Positions 1-8,589 of a stretch of DNA of 64,000 nt are shown piece after piece. The stretch is from assembly GCF_000015285.1 (NCBI RefSeq), contig NC_008709.1, positions 2,666,001-2,730,000 on the forward strand, in the 5' to 3' direction. This stretch comes from Psychromonas ingrahamii 37. Lineage in GTDB: Bacteria; Pseudomonadota; Gammaproteobacteria; Enterobacterales; Psychromonadaceae. The notes under the pieces were generated by a model that ran no database searches, was not told where the DNA came from, and saw only the letters and a list, made by a program, of their open reading frames with translations. A program made the position numbers and the translations under genes. The stretch's first letter is position 1. Every line of letters begins with the position of its first letter.

Positions 1-839
1 CCGCCATGTTTGCTACATTAGGCGGCGGACTGGTCAATGCGGTACTCGATCCTGTCTTTATCTTTTTACTGAACATGGATTTGCAGGGTGCCGCAGTGGC
101 TTCCGTCATTTCACGTTTTTTTATCTTGGCTATTGGCTTATATTTTGTTTTTTTTAAATACAAAATGCTTACTTTCCCTGACTTTACTCTTTTCCGCGCA
201 GATATAAAAAAAATATCTCATGTTGCATTACCGGCAATATTTACCCAAATTGCAACCCCTATCGGTAATTTATACGTGACCTATGAAGTCGCTAAGTTTG
301 GCACTGAATATATTGCTGGATGGGCAATTATTGGTCGCTTGATACCTGTATCTTTTGGTATGATGTTTGCCTTGTCCGGTGCCGTTGGACCTATTATTGG
401 ACAAAATTATGGCGCACAACAATTTGGTCGCGTCCGAAAAGTGTTAAATGAATCATTAAAATTTATGACCAGCTATACGATCGTTATCGCATTATTATTA
501 TCAATGGCACAAGAGATGATAGTTAATTTATTTCATGCACAAAACCAAACCGCTGAGATTATAAGAATATTTTGTCAGTATATCGCAGCCAGCTTTTTAT
601 TTAGCGGCATTACCTTAATTGCAATGACTTACCTTAATAATTTAGGCTACGCAAAATATGCAACTTTTTTAAATGTCGCTAAAATGACACTGGGAACTAT
701 CCCTTTTGTCACTATTGGTGCTTTCTATTTTCAAGCACCAGGTATATTGTATGGTCAAGCTGTAGGGAATATTATATTTGGTATTTTATCTTTGTTATTA
801 ACTTATAAGATAATGAGTAATATAGAAAAAACGAAATAA
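1..839 (+). CDS. MATE family multidrug efflux protein, 3' part
   Basis: C-terminal portion of a multi-pass MATE (NorM/DinF-like) exporter, which pumps cationic drugs or metabolites out of the cytoplasm against a Na+ or H+ gradient. The frame is open to the left edge (the codon before the first ATG at 6 is sense), so the gene begins outside the window and this ATG is internal. About 278 residues are visible. Long hydrophobic segments alternate with short loops, and a GPIIGQNYGA stretch near residue 138 is the type of motif that opens the second MATE half. The stop is at 837-839. The substrate cannot be told from this part. Family call is confident; subfamily is not. Confidence 0.85.
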   Translation, partial: AMFATLGGGLVNAVLDPVFIFLLNMDLQGAAVASVISRFFILAIGLYFVFFKYKMLTFPDFTLFRADIKKISHVALPAIFTQIATPIGNLYVTYEVAKFGTEYIAGWAIIGRLIPVSFGMMFALSGAVGPIIGQNYGAQQFGRVRKVLNESLKFMTSYTIVIALLLSMAQEMIVNLFHAQNQTAEIIRIFCQYIAASFLFSGITLIAMTYLNNLGYAKYATFLNVAKMTLGTIPFVTIGAFYFQAPGILYGQAVGNIIFGILSLLLTYKIMSNIEKTK

Positions 840-845
840 AATAAC

Positions 846-938
846 CTAAGTACTCACTCAAAGTTTTTTGATGTTAAAGAGTGTTTTTATTAAATAAACT
901 GCTTAAAAATGTCAAGAAATTGTTGTAAGAGTACTTAG
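846..938. repeat. 10-bp inverted repeat in gap after MATE gene
   Basis: CTAAGTACTC at 846-855 is matched by its exact reverse complement at 929-938, enclosing about 73 bases. A weaker CACTC/GAGTG hairpin followed by a T run lies inside (about 855-889) and may act as the terminator of the MATE gene. No gene is seen in 840-1059. Confidence 0.35.
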
Positions 939-1059
939 TTTTAACTTATTGGTCTATTTTGTTAACCATAAACAGTAAAATTGCTCTTATCAAAACCAAC
1001 CCCAAACCACTTAAAAATACCGTCTTCAGTGAGTTGGCTATGTTTAGATATCAAATGGG

Positions 1060-2679
1060 ATGATAAATTTCACCATGCGTTTTATTCTTATTTTTACTAC
1101 AGCACTTATTTTAAGTGGATGTTATCAAAGCGAATCATCACTAAAGGATAATTTAATATACTGTCCTGAAAGTAAGGCTCTCTCTTTTAATCCACAAATC
1201 AGTCACGACATATCAAGTTTAGATGCAACAACTCACCAGTTGTATAACCGCTTGGTTAAGAGAGATCCAACCACTCAGAACTACATTCCGGATCTTGCTA
1301 CAGGGTGGTTGTTAAGTGAAGATAAATTAAGTTATACCTTTTTCTTACGAGAGAATGTTAACTTTCATCAAACCGAGTATTTTACCCCGACACGTCATTT
1401 TAAAGCTGATGATGTTATATTTAGTCTGCAAAGAATGCTTGATCAAGACCACTCTTTCCATTCAGTTAACCGCGGTATGGATTACTATTTTTTTAACCAC
1501 CCGTTTACGCATTTAATAAGAAATATTGTCAAAATTGATGACTATACAATTAAGTTTATTTTAAAAAAACCAGATATAACCTTGCTTGACAGCCTAGCGG
1601 CGCATTATTCGGTGATTCTGTCTCAAGAGTATTCCGAGCAGTTAATCGCTCGCGGCACACCTGAGAAAATTGATTTTTATCCTATTGGAACAGGTCCTTA
1701 TAAATTTAAAAGCACTAATGATGCGGGTATTACTCACTATATTAACCATGCCAAATTTTGGGGAGGTAAGGTATCGGTAAACAATCTTATTTTTGATGTG
1801 ACGGAAAATAATACTAAACGTTATGCAAAACTGCTAACAGGTGAATGCGATATTATTGCAAATCCGGCGCCCAGTCAGTTAAAACAGATGAGTGAAAAAC
1901 CTAATATATTGCTAAGCAGTGAGCCTACCGCTAACATTCTGCTGTGGGCATTCAACAGCAATAAAATCCCTTTTACAGAAAAAAAAATTCGCCAGGCTTT
2001 CTCTCAGGCAGTGGATCAAAAAAATCTTTTAGAGGCAGTCTTTTATCAAAGTGCGACCGCAACAAACACCCTATTAAACCATCAATCTTGGGCATACAAT
2101 CGCAGATCAACTGATATTCAGTACAAGCCACAGGAGGCATTAAGGACGCTGCAGGAAATGGGTTATGATTTTAACAGTACAATCACCCTTCTGACACCCG
2201 TCAAAAATTCTCTTTTTAACCATAGTTTCCATAAAATAGCAGAATTAATTCAAGCAAACTTATTAAAAATAGGCGTAAAAAGTGACATACTATTTTTAAC
2301 TCAAACGGAACTTGAAAAACGTTTAATCAGTGGCAAATATGATACCTATTTGACTTCGGTCAATGGAAAAATAAACGATCCAGACAGTATCTTCAGACCC
2401 TTACTCAGTTGTGATTCAACCGTATTAGAAGGCAACTCAAGTCAATGGTGCAGTAAAGAGGTGCAATCTTTATTGAATTTAACCTTATTAGAATCAAATT
2501 TCACAACCCGAATAAAAAATTATTATAAACTGCAGGAAATTATTCAGGAGGAACGTATTTATTTTCCAATTGCACATGCATTACGTATGGATGCATTTAA
2601 GACCAACATATCTGGTTTTTTGGTTGATCCTTTTACAGGTATAAACTTCCAAAATATCAAAAAAACAGAAGCTCACTAA
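1060..2679 (+). CDS. sapA: SapA-like periplasmic peptide-binding protein of the Sap ABC transporter
   Basis: Solute-binding protein of the SBP_bac_5 (oligopeptide/dipeptide) family, first gene of a sapABCDF operon. Sap binds cationic peptides and in Enterobacteria affects peptide resistance, K+ uptake and putrescine export. The 539 residues open with a hydrophobic signal ending L-S-G-C (Cys 21), a good lipobox, so this protein looks lipid-anchored, whereas E. coli SapA has an ordinary cleaved signal. A second ATG at 1075 would give a shorter signal with the same lipobox; neither start has a strong ribosome-binding site. The mature part has the usual SBP_bac_5 pattern (LATGW, PIGTGPYKF, AFSQAVDQ). 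The stop lies 2 bases before sapB. Confidence 0.85.
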   Translation: MINFTMRFILIFTTALILSGCYQSESSLKDNLIYCPESKALSFNPQISHDISSLDATTHQLYNRLVKRDPTTQNYIPDLATGWLLSEDKLSYTFFLRENVNFHQTEYFTPTRHFKADDVIFSLQRMLDQDHSFHSVNRGMDYYFFNHPFTHLIRNIVKIDDYTIKFILKKPDITLLDSLAAHYSVILSQEYSEQLIARGTPEKIDFYPIGTGPYKFKSTNDAGITHYINHAKFWGGKVSVNNLIFDVTENNTKRYAKLLTGECDIIANPAPSQLKQMSEKPNILLSSEPTANILLWAFNSNKIPFTEKKIRQAFSQAVDQKNLLEAVFYQSATATNTLLNHQSWAYNRRSTDIQYKPQEALRTLQEMGYDFNSTITLLTPVKNSLFNHSFHKIAELIQANLLKIGVKSDILFLTQTELEKRLISGKYDTYLTSVNGKINDPDSIFRPLLSCDSTVLEGNSSQWCSKEVQSLLNLTLLESNFTTRIKNYYKLQEIIQEERIYFPIAHALRMDAFKTNISGFLVDPFTGINFQNIKKTEAH

Positions 2680-2681
2680 CT

Positions 2682-3650
2682 ATGCTTAACTATTTATTTC
2701 GGCGCTTAAATTTATTATTAATTACAGCACTTATTCTTTCCATTATTGCATTTATCATCTCACTTTGGTCAAATCAGGAACGCCCCGCCCAACATATTAA
2801 TCTCTTTATGCTTTATTTGGATTACATGGGTAATATTTTACAAGGACAATGGGGAATTTCATTAATCAACCAAAAATCTCATATGATCAATGGACTGATT
2901 GCATTTTCCTCAACACTCGAACTCTGTTTAGTGGCTTTACTAACCTCTGTTATTATTGGTATACCGCTGGGTATTTTTGCCGGAATTTATCGTGATGGAA
3001 TTTTGGATTATACCATTATGTCAATTGCCCTTATTGGCCTGGCACTGCCCGCATTTTGGCTGGCGATTATGCTGATTATGTTACCTATCACCTTTGATTT
3101 AGGGCTGCCAATCGATGGCAATATCAGCCCCATCTATGAAATCCCCATGATCACCGGTTTTCAACTGATAGATAGTCTATTAGCATCAGACTTATATGAC
3201 CTGGCAGCCTTTATTGATCGTTTAACGCATCTGATATTACCCGCCGTTGTTTTATCTTTTTTTCTAACCAGTGAAATAATTAGACTCACCCGATATTCAA
3301 TATCACAAGTCATGAAAAGTAATTATATAAAAGCTGCAAATACTAAAGGGCTAACGGTAATACAGATTGTTTTCCGGCATGTTTTAAAAAATGCATTACC
3401 GCCCATTATTCCTCAATTAAGACTGCAGTTAAATACGATTATTTCTATTGCAATGACGGTAGAAATTGTATTTGATGCTCAAGGGTCGGGTGTTTGGTTA
3501 TTGACCAGCATCAGAGGCGGCGATTATTTAGCGCTATCTGCAGCTGTTATCCTTATTTCAGGATTTATTTTATTATCGAGCATAGTCATCGATATTTTAC
3601 AGATGGTTATTTCCCCCACAACACGGAAAATGTTATATGCTGATAAATAA
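2682..3650 (+). CDS. sapB: SapB ABC transporter inner-membrane permease
   Basis: First permease of the Sap importer, of the DppB/OppB type (322 residues). An N-terminal membrane segment is followed by a cytosolic loop and the BPD_transp_1 core with about five more segments. The EAA loop that contacts the ATPases is visible as KAANTKGL...HVLKNALPP near residues 216-240. It starts 2 bases after sapA and ends 14 bases inside sapC, so translation is probably coupled. The family is clear; assignment as SapB rather than DppB rests on the sapABCDF order and on the SapD and SapF features. Confidence 0.88.
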   Translation: MLNYLFRRLNLLLITALILSIIAFIISLWSNQERPAQHINLFMLYLDYMGNILQGQWGISLINQKSHMINGLIAFSSTLELCLVALLTSVIIGIPLGIFAGIYRDGILDYTIMSIALIGLALPAFWLAIMLIMLPITFDLGLPIDGNISPIYEIPMITGFQLIDSLLASDLYDLAAFIDRLTHLILPAVVLSFFLTSEIIRLTRYSISQVMKSNYIKAANTKGLTVIQIVFRHVLKNALPPIIPQLRLQLNTIISIAMTVEIVFDAQGSGVWLLTSIRGGDYLALSAAVILISGFILLSSIVIDILQMVISPTTRKMLYADK

Positions 3651-4527
3651 CGAATTTAACGAGCAAAAAATACAATCCCCATTGCATTATATTTGGTCTA
3701 TTTTCCTCAAAAACAATTTCGCGGTTTTTGCCATGTGGGTCGGTATTGTGCTTATCCTGATTTGCTTATTTGCTGATGTTATTGTGCTTTACTCCCCTTT
3801 TTCACAAGATCCAGAGCACTTATTATCAGCTCCTTATTGGGTTGAAGGTGGGACGACTGAGCATCTGTTTGGCACCGATGATTTAGGAAGGGATACGCTA
3901 GCGCGTTTAATTAAAGGTTTTCAATTCACCTTCGGTGGCGCATTACTTATCACCTGTGCAATCACTTTTATTGGTGCCATTATCGGCTCTACAGCGGCCT
4001 TAACCAAAGGTCTTAAAGCAAGTGTTTTACATCATCTTTTAGATGCACTTTTAACTATTCCGACATTACTTATCGCGTTTATTTTAATTGTGTTGTTCGA
4101 CCCAAGTTATCAAAACGCCTTAATAGCAGTCTCCCTTTCACTCTTACCACAGTTTATACGGGGTATCTACAACACCATCGACAGCCAATTGAACAAACAA
4201 TATGTCGTTGCCCTTCAACTTGATGGGGCAACCAATATACGCCTACTGCGGTTTGGTATATATCCAAATATCCTAGAGCCAATAGTAACGCTGATCAATA
4301 GGATTTTCACTATGGCGATATTAGAAATAGCAACGCTAGGTTTCTTAGGGTTTGGCACCCAATCACCTGACATTGAGTTGGGTAAGCTAATCGCCGACAG
4401 CATTGATCTTTCTTATTTATCCCCCTGGCTTATTATACTGCCAGGTCTGCTGATTTTTATTATCATCATGGTTGTTAATATATTTACGGAAGGTTTACGT
4501 CATGCAATTATACAAGGGGAAGATTGA
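3637..4527 (+). CDS. sapC: SapC ABC transporter inner-membrane permease
   Basis: Second permease of the Sap transporter, DppC/OppC type (296 residues). It has an N-terminal membrane anchor (about residues 30-52), the characteristic HLFGTDDLGRDTLARL stretch before the permease core, and an EAA loop (LDGATNIRLLRFGIYPN) near residue 195. The ATG lies inside the 3' end of sapB and the TGA overlaps the sapD ATG by one base, so sapB, sapC and sapD form a tightly coupled unit. Confidence 0.88.
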   Translation: MLINNEFNEQKIQSPLHYIWSIFLKNNFAVFAMWVGIVLILICLFADVIVLYSPFSQDPEHLLSAPYWVEGGTTEHLFGTDDLGRDTLARLIKGFQFTFGGALLITCAITFIGAIIGSTAALTKGLKASVLHHLLDALLTIPTLLIAFILIVLFDPSYQNALIAVSLSLLPQFIRGIYNTIDSQLNKQYVVALQLDGATNIRLLRFGIYPNILEPIVTLINRIFTMAILEIATLGFLGFGTQSPDIELGKLIADSIDLSYLSPWLIILPGLLIFIIIMVVNIFTEGLRHAIIQGED

Positions 4528-5537
4528 TGGCTTTATTAGATATACGCAACTTAAGCATCGATATCACAACAGCCCAGGGCACTACGCGGGTTGTTGATAA
4601 AGTATCATTACATATTGTTGATGGTTCAATACATGGTTTATTTGGAGAGTCGGGCTCAGGTAAGAGTTTAATTGCCAGCGCTATATTAGGATTACATAAC
4701 CCAAATTGGAAAGTAACAGTCGATAGGATGTTTTTAGACTCAAAGGATTTAACTAAACTCTCTCCATCTGAGCGGCGTAAGATAATGGGCAAGGAAATCG
4801 CCATGATATTTCAACACCCCCGCTCTTACTTAGATCCAAGTAAAAAAATATTTCCACAAATAAACGAAGTTTTACCTAATATCTCTTTAAAAAACCGACT
4901 ATTTGATAAAATAAAGCACGATAGAAAGAAAACATCAATTCAACAAATAAAAGAGTTATTTCACAAAGTTGGCATTCAGAATGATCAAGCTGTGTTACAA
5001 AGTTATCCTCACCAGCTATCAGAAGGTATTTGCCAAAAAATAATGATCGCAATGGCAATCGCTAATAATCCAAGGCTTATTATTGCAGACGAACCAACCA
5101 ATGCCATGGAAGCCGTTACCCAGGCTCAGATACTGCGTTTATTATATAAATTAAATCGATTGCACAGTACAACTATTTTGTTATTAAGCAATAACTTTGG
5201 CTCTATCTGTAATTTATCTGATTTTATTACCTTGATTTACTGTGGTCAGGCTGTAGAGTCAGGTAACTATAAAAAAATTATTGAAAGCCCAATGCATCCC
5301 TATACAGAAGCGATGATAAAAACCACACTAAACTTTAATGAATCTATTATCCATAAAAGTCAATTATATACATTACAGGGAAATATTCCGTCATCAAACC
5401 AAATACCAATCGGTTGTCGTTTGGGACCACGCTGCCCGCGAGCGCAAAGAACCTGCGTAAAAAATCCTGATACGTTAAATTATAAAGGGCATACGGTCCG
5501 TTGCCATTACCCAACCTTAGATGAAAAAACAGCATGA
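4527..5537 (+). CDS. sapD: SapD ABC transporter ATP-binding subunit
   Basis: Nucleotide-binding subunit of Sap (336 residues from ATG 4527; the TTG one codon upstream is less likely). Walker A is GESGSGKS (residues 40-47), the signature is LSEGI (164-168), as in the SapD clade rather than LSGGQ, and Walker B is intact with D188-E189 followed by PT. The C-terminal oligopeptide-transporter extension has the spaced cysteines GCRLGPRCPRAQRTC, with one more Cys before the end. E. coli SapD also supports Trk K+ uptake. The TGA overlaps the sapF ATG by four bases (ATGA). Confidence 0.9.
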   Translation: MALLDIRNLSIDITTAQGTTRVVDKVSLHIVDGSIHGLFGESGSGKSLIASAILGLHNPNWKVTVDRMFLDSKDLTKLSPSERRKIMGKEIAMIFQHPRSYLDPSKKIFPQINEVLPNISLKNRLFDKIKHDRKKTSIQQIKELFHKVGIQNDQAVLQSYPHQLSEGICQKIMIAMAIANNPRLIIADEPTNAMEAVTQAQILRLLYKLNRLHSTTILLLSNNFGSICNLSDFITLIYCGQAVESGNYKKIIESPMHPYTEAMIKTTLNFNESIIHKSQLYTLQGNIPSSNQIPIGCRLGPRCPRAQRTCVKNPDTLNYKGHTVRCHYPTLDEKTA

Positions 5538-6313
5538 CAGCTCTTCTTTGCATAGATAATTTATATAAACAATATAAAGGCAGTAAGTTTTTTTTGTCTT
5601 CGGGCTTTCGAAATTCGGTAGGACCAATAAATTTCACCCTTGAGCAGGGTAAAATTTTGACTATTATTGGTGAAAATGGCTCAGGAAAAAGCACGCTGGT
5701 ACAGATGATCGCAGGCGTTATTCCAAGTACTTCCGGTGAGATTTATATTAAGGGTCATGCTCTTACGACTATGTCACGACAGAATAGATGTAAATCAGTT
5801 CGTATGATATTTCAAGATCCAAAAATTTCCCTCAACCCTAAAGTGACTATTGGGAAAATATTATCTGCCCCACTAGAGTTAAACACTGATTTAACGGCAG
5901 TACAACGCAAGCAACAGATCATCGCCACATTAGAGTTGGTTGGTTTATTACCGGATTATCTGCAATTCTATCCAAATATGTTATCAGCGGTTCAACAACA
6001 TCAAGTTGCCATAGCACGGGCGATGGTCTTAAATCCTGATGTCGTTATCGCAGATTCAATTTTATCAACGTTAGATATCTCTCTCGGTTTCAAAATAGTT
6101 AATATTTTATTAGAGATACAAGAAAAAAAAGGGGTTAGTTTTATATTTATTTCGCATCATATGAACTTGGTACGTCATATCAGCGATCAAGTTATTGTTA
6201 TGCAACAGGGCAAGATCGTTGAGAACAATACAACAGATAATATATTCAATTCACCTCAAAAGATGAGCACAAAAAATTTACTAAAAAGTCAACAGCCAGA
6301 CTACAGGAAATGA
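5534..6313 (+). CDS. sapF: SapF ABC transporter ATP-binding subunit with degenerate catalytic site
   Basis: Second ATPase of the Sap transporter, 259 residues, overlapping sapD by ATGA. Walker A is normal (GENGSGKS, residues 46-53) and the Q-loop region (MIFQDP) is present. The signature reads LSAVQ (150-154), lacking the glycines of LSGGQ. Walker B reads VVIADS, so the residue after Asp 174 is Ser 175 where ABC ATPases carry the catalytic Glu; as I remember it, E. coli SapF has ADEA there. The switch His is present in ISHH. The two sites of the SapD/SapF dimer are therefore probably unequal, with one poorly hydrolytic. The reading frame is intact, so this is not a pseudogene. Confidence 0.88.
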   Translation: MTALLCIDNLYKQYKGSKFFLSSGFRNSVGPINFTLEQGKILTIIGENGSGKSTLVQMIAGVIPSTSGEIYIKGHALTTMSRQNRCKSVRMIFQDPKISLNPKVTIGKILSAPLELNTDLTAVQRKQQIIATLELVGLLPDYLQFYPNMLSAVQQHQVAIARAMVLNPDVVIADSILSTLDISLGFKIVNILLEIQEKKGVSFIFISHHMNLVRHISDQVIVMQQGKIVENNTTDNIFNSPQKMSTKNLLKSQQPDYRK

Positions 6314-6404
6314 TCGCATGATACTGAGTTGATTTATATGTTGTACGTTATATGTTATATTTTAAAATCAATGGCTTTTAATCAAAAATTTTATTATATT
6401 GTGG

Positions 6405-6475
6405 CTTAGTTTCTAATAGCCCATTATTCTTAGTTTCTAATAGCCTATTATATCGTGGCTTAGTTTCTAATAGCC
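6405..6475. repeat. Three spaced copies of a 17-bp direct repeat
   Basis: CTTAGTTTCTAATAGCC occurs at 6405-6421, 6429-6445 and 6459-6475. The first and third copies also share flanks (TTATAT-TGTGG and TTATAT-CGTGG before, CCA after). The copies lie in the 284-base gap after sapF and upstream of the GGDEF/EAL gene. They could be operator-like sites or a small expansion; I recognise no known binding motif. Confidence 0.6.
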
Positions 6476-6490
6476 CAATAACAGTACACC

Positions 6491-6601
6491 ATGAAAACTC
6501 GTCACCAGCATCAGATTGAATCGAGTATGATGACACTATCCGGCAGTTTTAACCAGAATAATATATTAGCGTTCAGAAAATCATGGAGTCAATTTGGATG
6601 A
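6491..6601 (+). CDS. Possible 36-codon upstream ORF coupled to the GGDEF/EAL gene
   Basis: ATG at 6491 opens a 36-codon frame whose TGA (6599-6601) overlaps the ATG at 6598 of the next gene in an ATGA junction. The peptide is hydrophilic (begins MKTRHQHQIESS, ends SWSQFG) and I recognise no family. There is no convincing ribosome-binding site before 6491, so it may be chance; if translated it would couple to the gene below. Confidence 0.25.
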   Translation: MKTRHQHQIESSMMTLSGSFNQNNILAFRKSWSQFG

Positions 6602-8469
6602 ACAATTATAAAAAAACGATGTGGGTAAATTATTTATTTACATTTTTATCAGCAGTGGCGATCACTTTGGTTATAAAAGTTGTTTTCAACCCGCTTCTTA
6701 CTGAGCAACAAGAACAGCTTGTACAAGAGCTAAGTTTAGATAGCCCCCACCTGTTCGTGAATGAATCAGAATTAAGCCGATTAGTTGAACACAATCAATT
6801 TTCCTATATTAAAATAACTAACCCTCAGTTGATGCTGCCATTGGTCTATGAAAACAAACAAGCAACTGGAATTATAAGATTATTATTTTCTATCCCTTCA
6901 ACTTTTGTTGTCTCCGAAAATAGCAATCAGATAATTGAATTTAAGTCTAACAATGATGCTCTATTCGGACTATTGCCTAATATTCTTTTAGCCCTGTATA
7001 GCGCATTAATCATTGTGTCGACATTTATAGTCTTTAATTTTTCTCATATGTTTAAAAGTATTGAAATAGCCCTCATTAACGAAATATCTGAGATAGAAGC
7101 ACTACCTGGTCCCTATGCTAAGGTTTCTGCATTATTAAATGCTCAAAAAGAATCATTCCAAAACAAATTAAATAAACAGGAAGAAAAAATCGCAGGATTG
7201 ACGCAGCAGGCGACGACCGACAATCTCACTGGCGTTAATAACAGAAGTTCATTCCGCAAAACCTTAACCGAAATTTTAAGTGCTGAAAGCGGACAAAAAC
7301 ATGCCATCTTATCGATTATCAGAGCAAGTGAATTACTGGCAATAAACTCTCAGCAGGGCTTCATGCAGGGTGATTTATACCTTGAAAATCTCACTGAAAT
7401 TATCCGTAAAGTCACTTATCCCCATAAAAACATATCGATTTACCGCATCAGCGGTTCCGATTTTGCGTTAATCGCACTGGGAATGAGCGTCAGTGAAGCG
7501 CAACGAATTGCACAGGACTTAAAGGTTCTATTTGATCAGTATCAAGCTCAACATAAACTAGACAGTATTGCCTACAATGGCATATCATCATTCCAGTCTG
7601 GACAGAAGCCCGAACAAGTATTGGCACGAACTGATTTAGCATTGGCAAAAGCACAAACAGAAGGCGTTAATAGCTGGGTATTTCAACAAAGTAATGATAA
7701 TGATAATCAATTTGGACAGCAGCAGTGGCGTGTCGTGATCGAAAATATTATCGCCAAAAAAAGTGTCATATTATTACACCAACCTGTTCTAATACTTCCA
7801 ACTGATATGGTCGGCTATGAGGAAATTTTCACCCGCTTTGTATCCGATGATGGTCATGTCACACCCGCTGAGACTGTTTTTGCAATGGCTCAACGTGTTG
7901 ATATGATAATTAAACTTGAGCAATTCATTATTGGAGAAGTCATAAATCAATGCCGCAGGAAAAGCGACCAGAAGAGTCGTTGGGGGATCAATATAAGCAG
8001 CTCTGCCATGCAAAACAGTAGCTTTATCGTGTGGTTAGAAAGATTATTATTACGAGATCCGAAAGTAGCTGCATTACTCACTTTTGAAATGCAGGAAGAG
8101 TTACTTGATAGTAACCTTGTTTCAAGTAAACGGGTTTTTGATATGCTCAGACGCACTGGGACACGATCTGCAATTAGTAACTTTGGTAAAGGGATTGGTT
8201 CATTTGGCCTACTTAGGACGCTTAAACCTGATTTGGTTAAAATTGATTCAAGTTTGATCAATAATATTGAGCTTGACAGTGCGAATCAACAATTTATAAG
8301 GATGATTATCGATGTTGCACACCGAATGGATTGTACTATTATCGCCGAAGGTGTCGAGCATTTAGCGCAAAAGCAGATATTAGAAACGATGCATATAGAT
8401 GGTATTCAAGGCTTCTTAATCGCACGCCCTACTGAACTAAAGATCCCGGGCCAAGTGAACTTACTATAG
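6598..8469 (+). CDS. Membrane protein with degenerate GGDEF and EAL domains (CsrD/LapD-like)
   Basis: About 623 residues. Transmembrane segments at about 10-30 and 132-152 enclose a periplasmic sensor region of about 100 residues. A short coiled coil (about 175-200), a GGDEF-type domain and an EAL-type domain follow. Both active sites are decayed: GGDEF reads SGSDF (285-289), the EAL position reads EEI (408-410), and the DDFGTG loop reads SNFGKG (527-532). KID (548-550) and AEGVE (583-587) remain. Loss of both catalytic motifs fits a c-di-GMP receptor such as LapD or an RNA-turnover factor such as CsrD/MshH; I cannot decide between them. GGAG at 6585-6588 is well spaced for ATG 6598, so I prefer it to ATG 6583. 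It stands alone between sapF and ttcA. Confidence 0.8.
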   Translation: MNNYKKTMWVNYLFTFLSAVAITLVIKVVFNPLLTEQQEQLVQELSLDSPHLFVNESELSRLVEHNQFSYIKITNPQLMLPLVYENKQATGIIRLLFSIPSTFVVSENSNQIIEFKSNNDALFGLLPNILLALYSALIIVSTFIVFNFSHMFKSIEIALINEISEIEALPGPYAKVSALLNAQKESFQNKLNKQEEKIAGLTQQATTDNLTGVNNRSSFRKTLTEILSAESGQKHAILSIIRASELLAINSQQGFMQGDLYLENLTEIIRKVTYPHKNISIYRISGSDFALIALGMSVSEAQRIAQDLKVLFDQYQAQHKLDSIAYNGISSFQSGQKPEQVLARTDLALAKAQTEGVNSWVFQQSNDNDNQFGQQQWRVVIENIIAKKSVILLHQPVLILPTDMVGYEEIFTRFVSDDGHVTPAETVFAMAQRVDMIIKLEQFIIGEVINQCRRKSDQKSRWGINISSSAMQNSSFIVWLERLLLRDPKVAALLTFEMQEELLDSNLVSSKRVFDMLRRTGTRSAISNFGKGIGSFGLLRTLKPDLVKIDSSLINNIELDSANQQFIRMIIDVAHRMDCTIIAEGVEHLAQKQILETMHIDGIQGFLIARPTELKIPGQVNLL

Positions 8470-8589
8470 TCAATTAACGTAAAAATCACACTAAATTGCC
8501 CGATGCTATGCAAGTCGGGCTTTGCATCTGAAAAATTATTTTTGTACAATGCCCCGCAAATCCTCTGCTCTCTTTTTCAAGGTTTATTC

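Noticed and set aside
840-1059. MITE in the gap after the MATE gene
   Set aside because: The 10-bp inverted repeat is too short and lacks a target duplication; kept only as a repeat feature.
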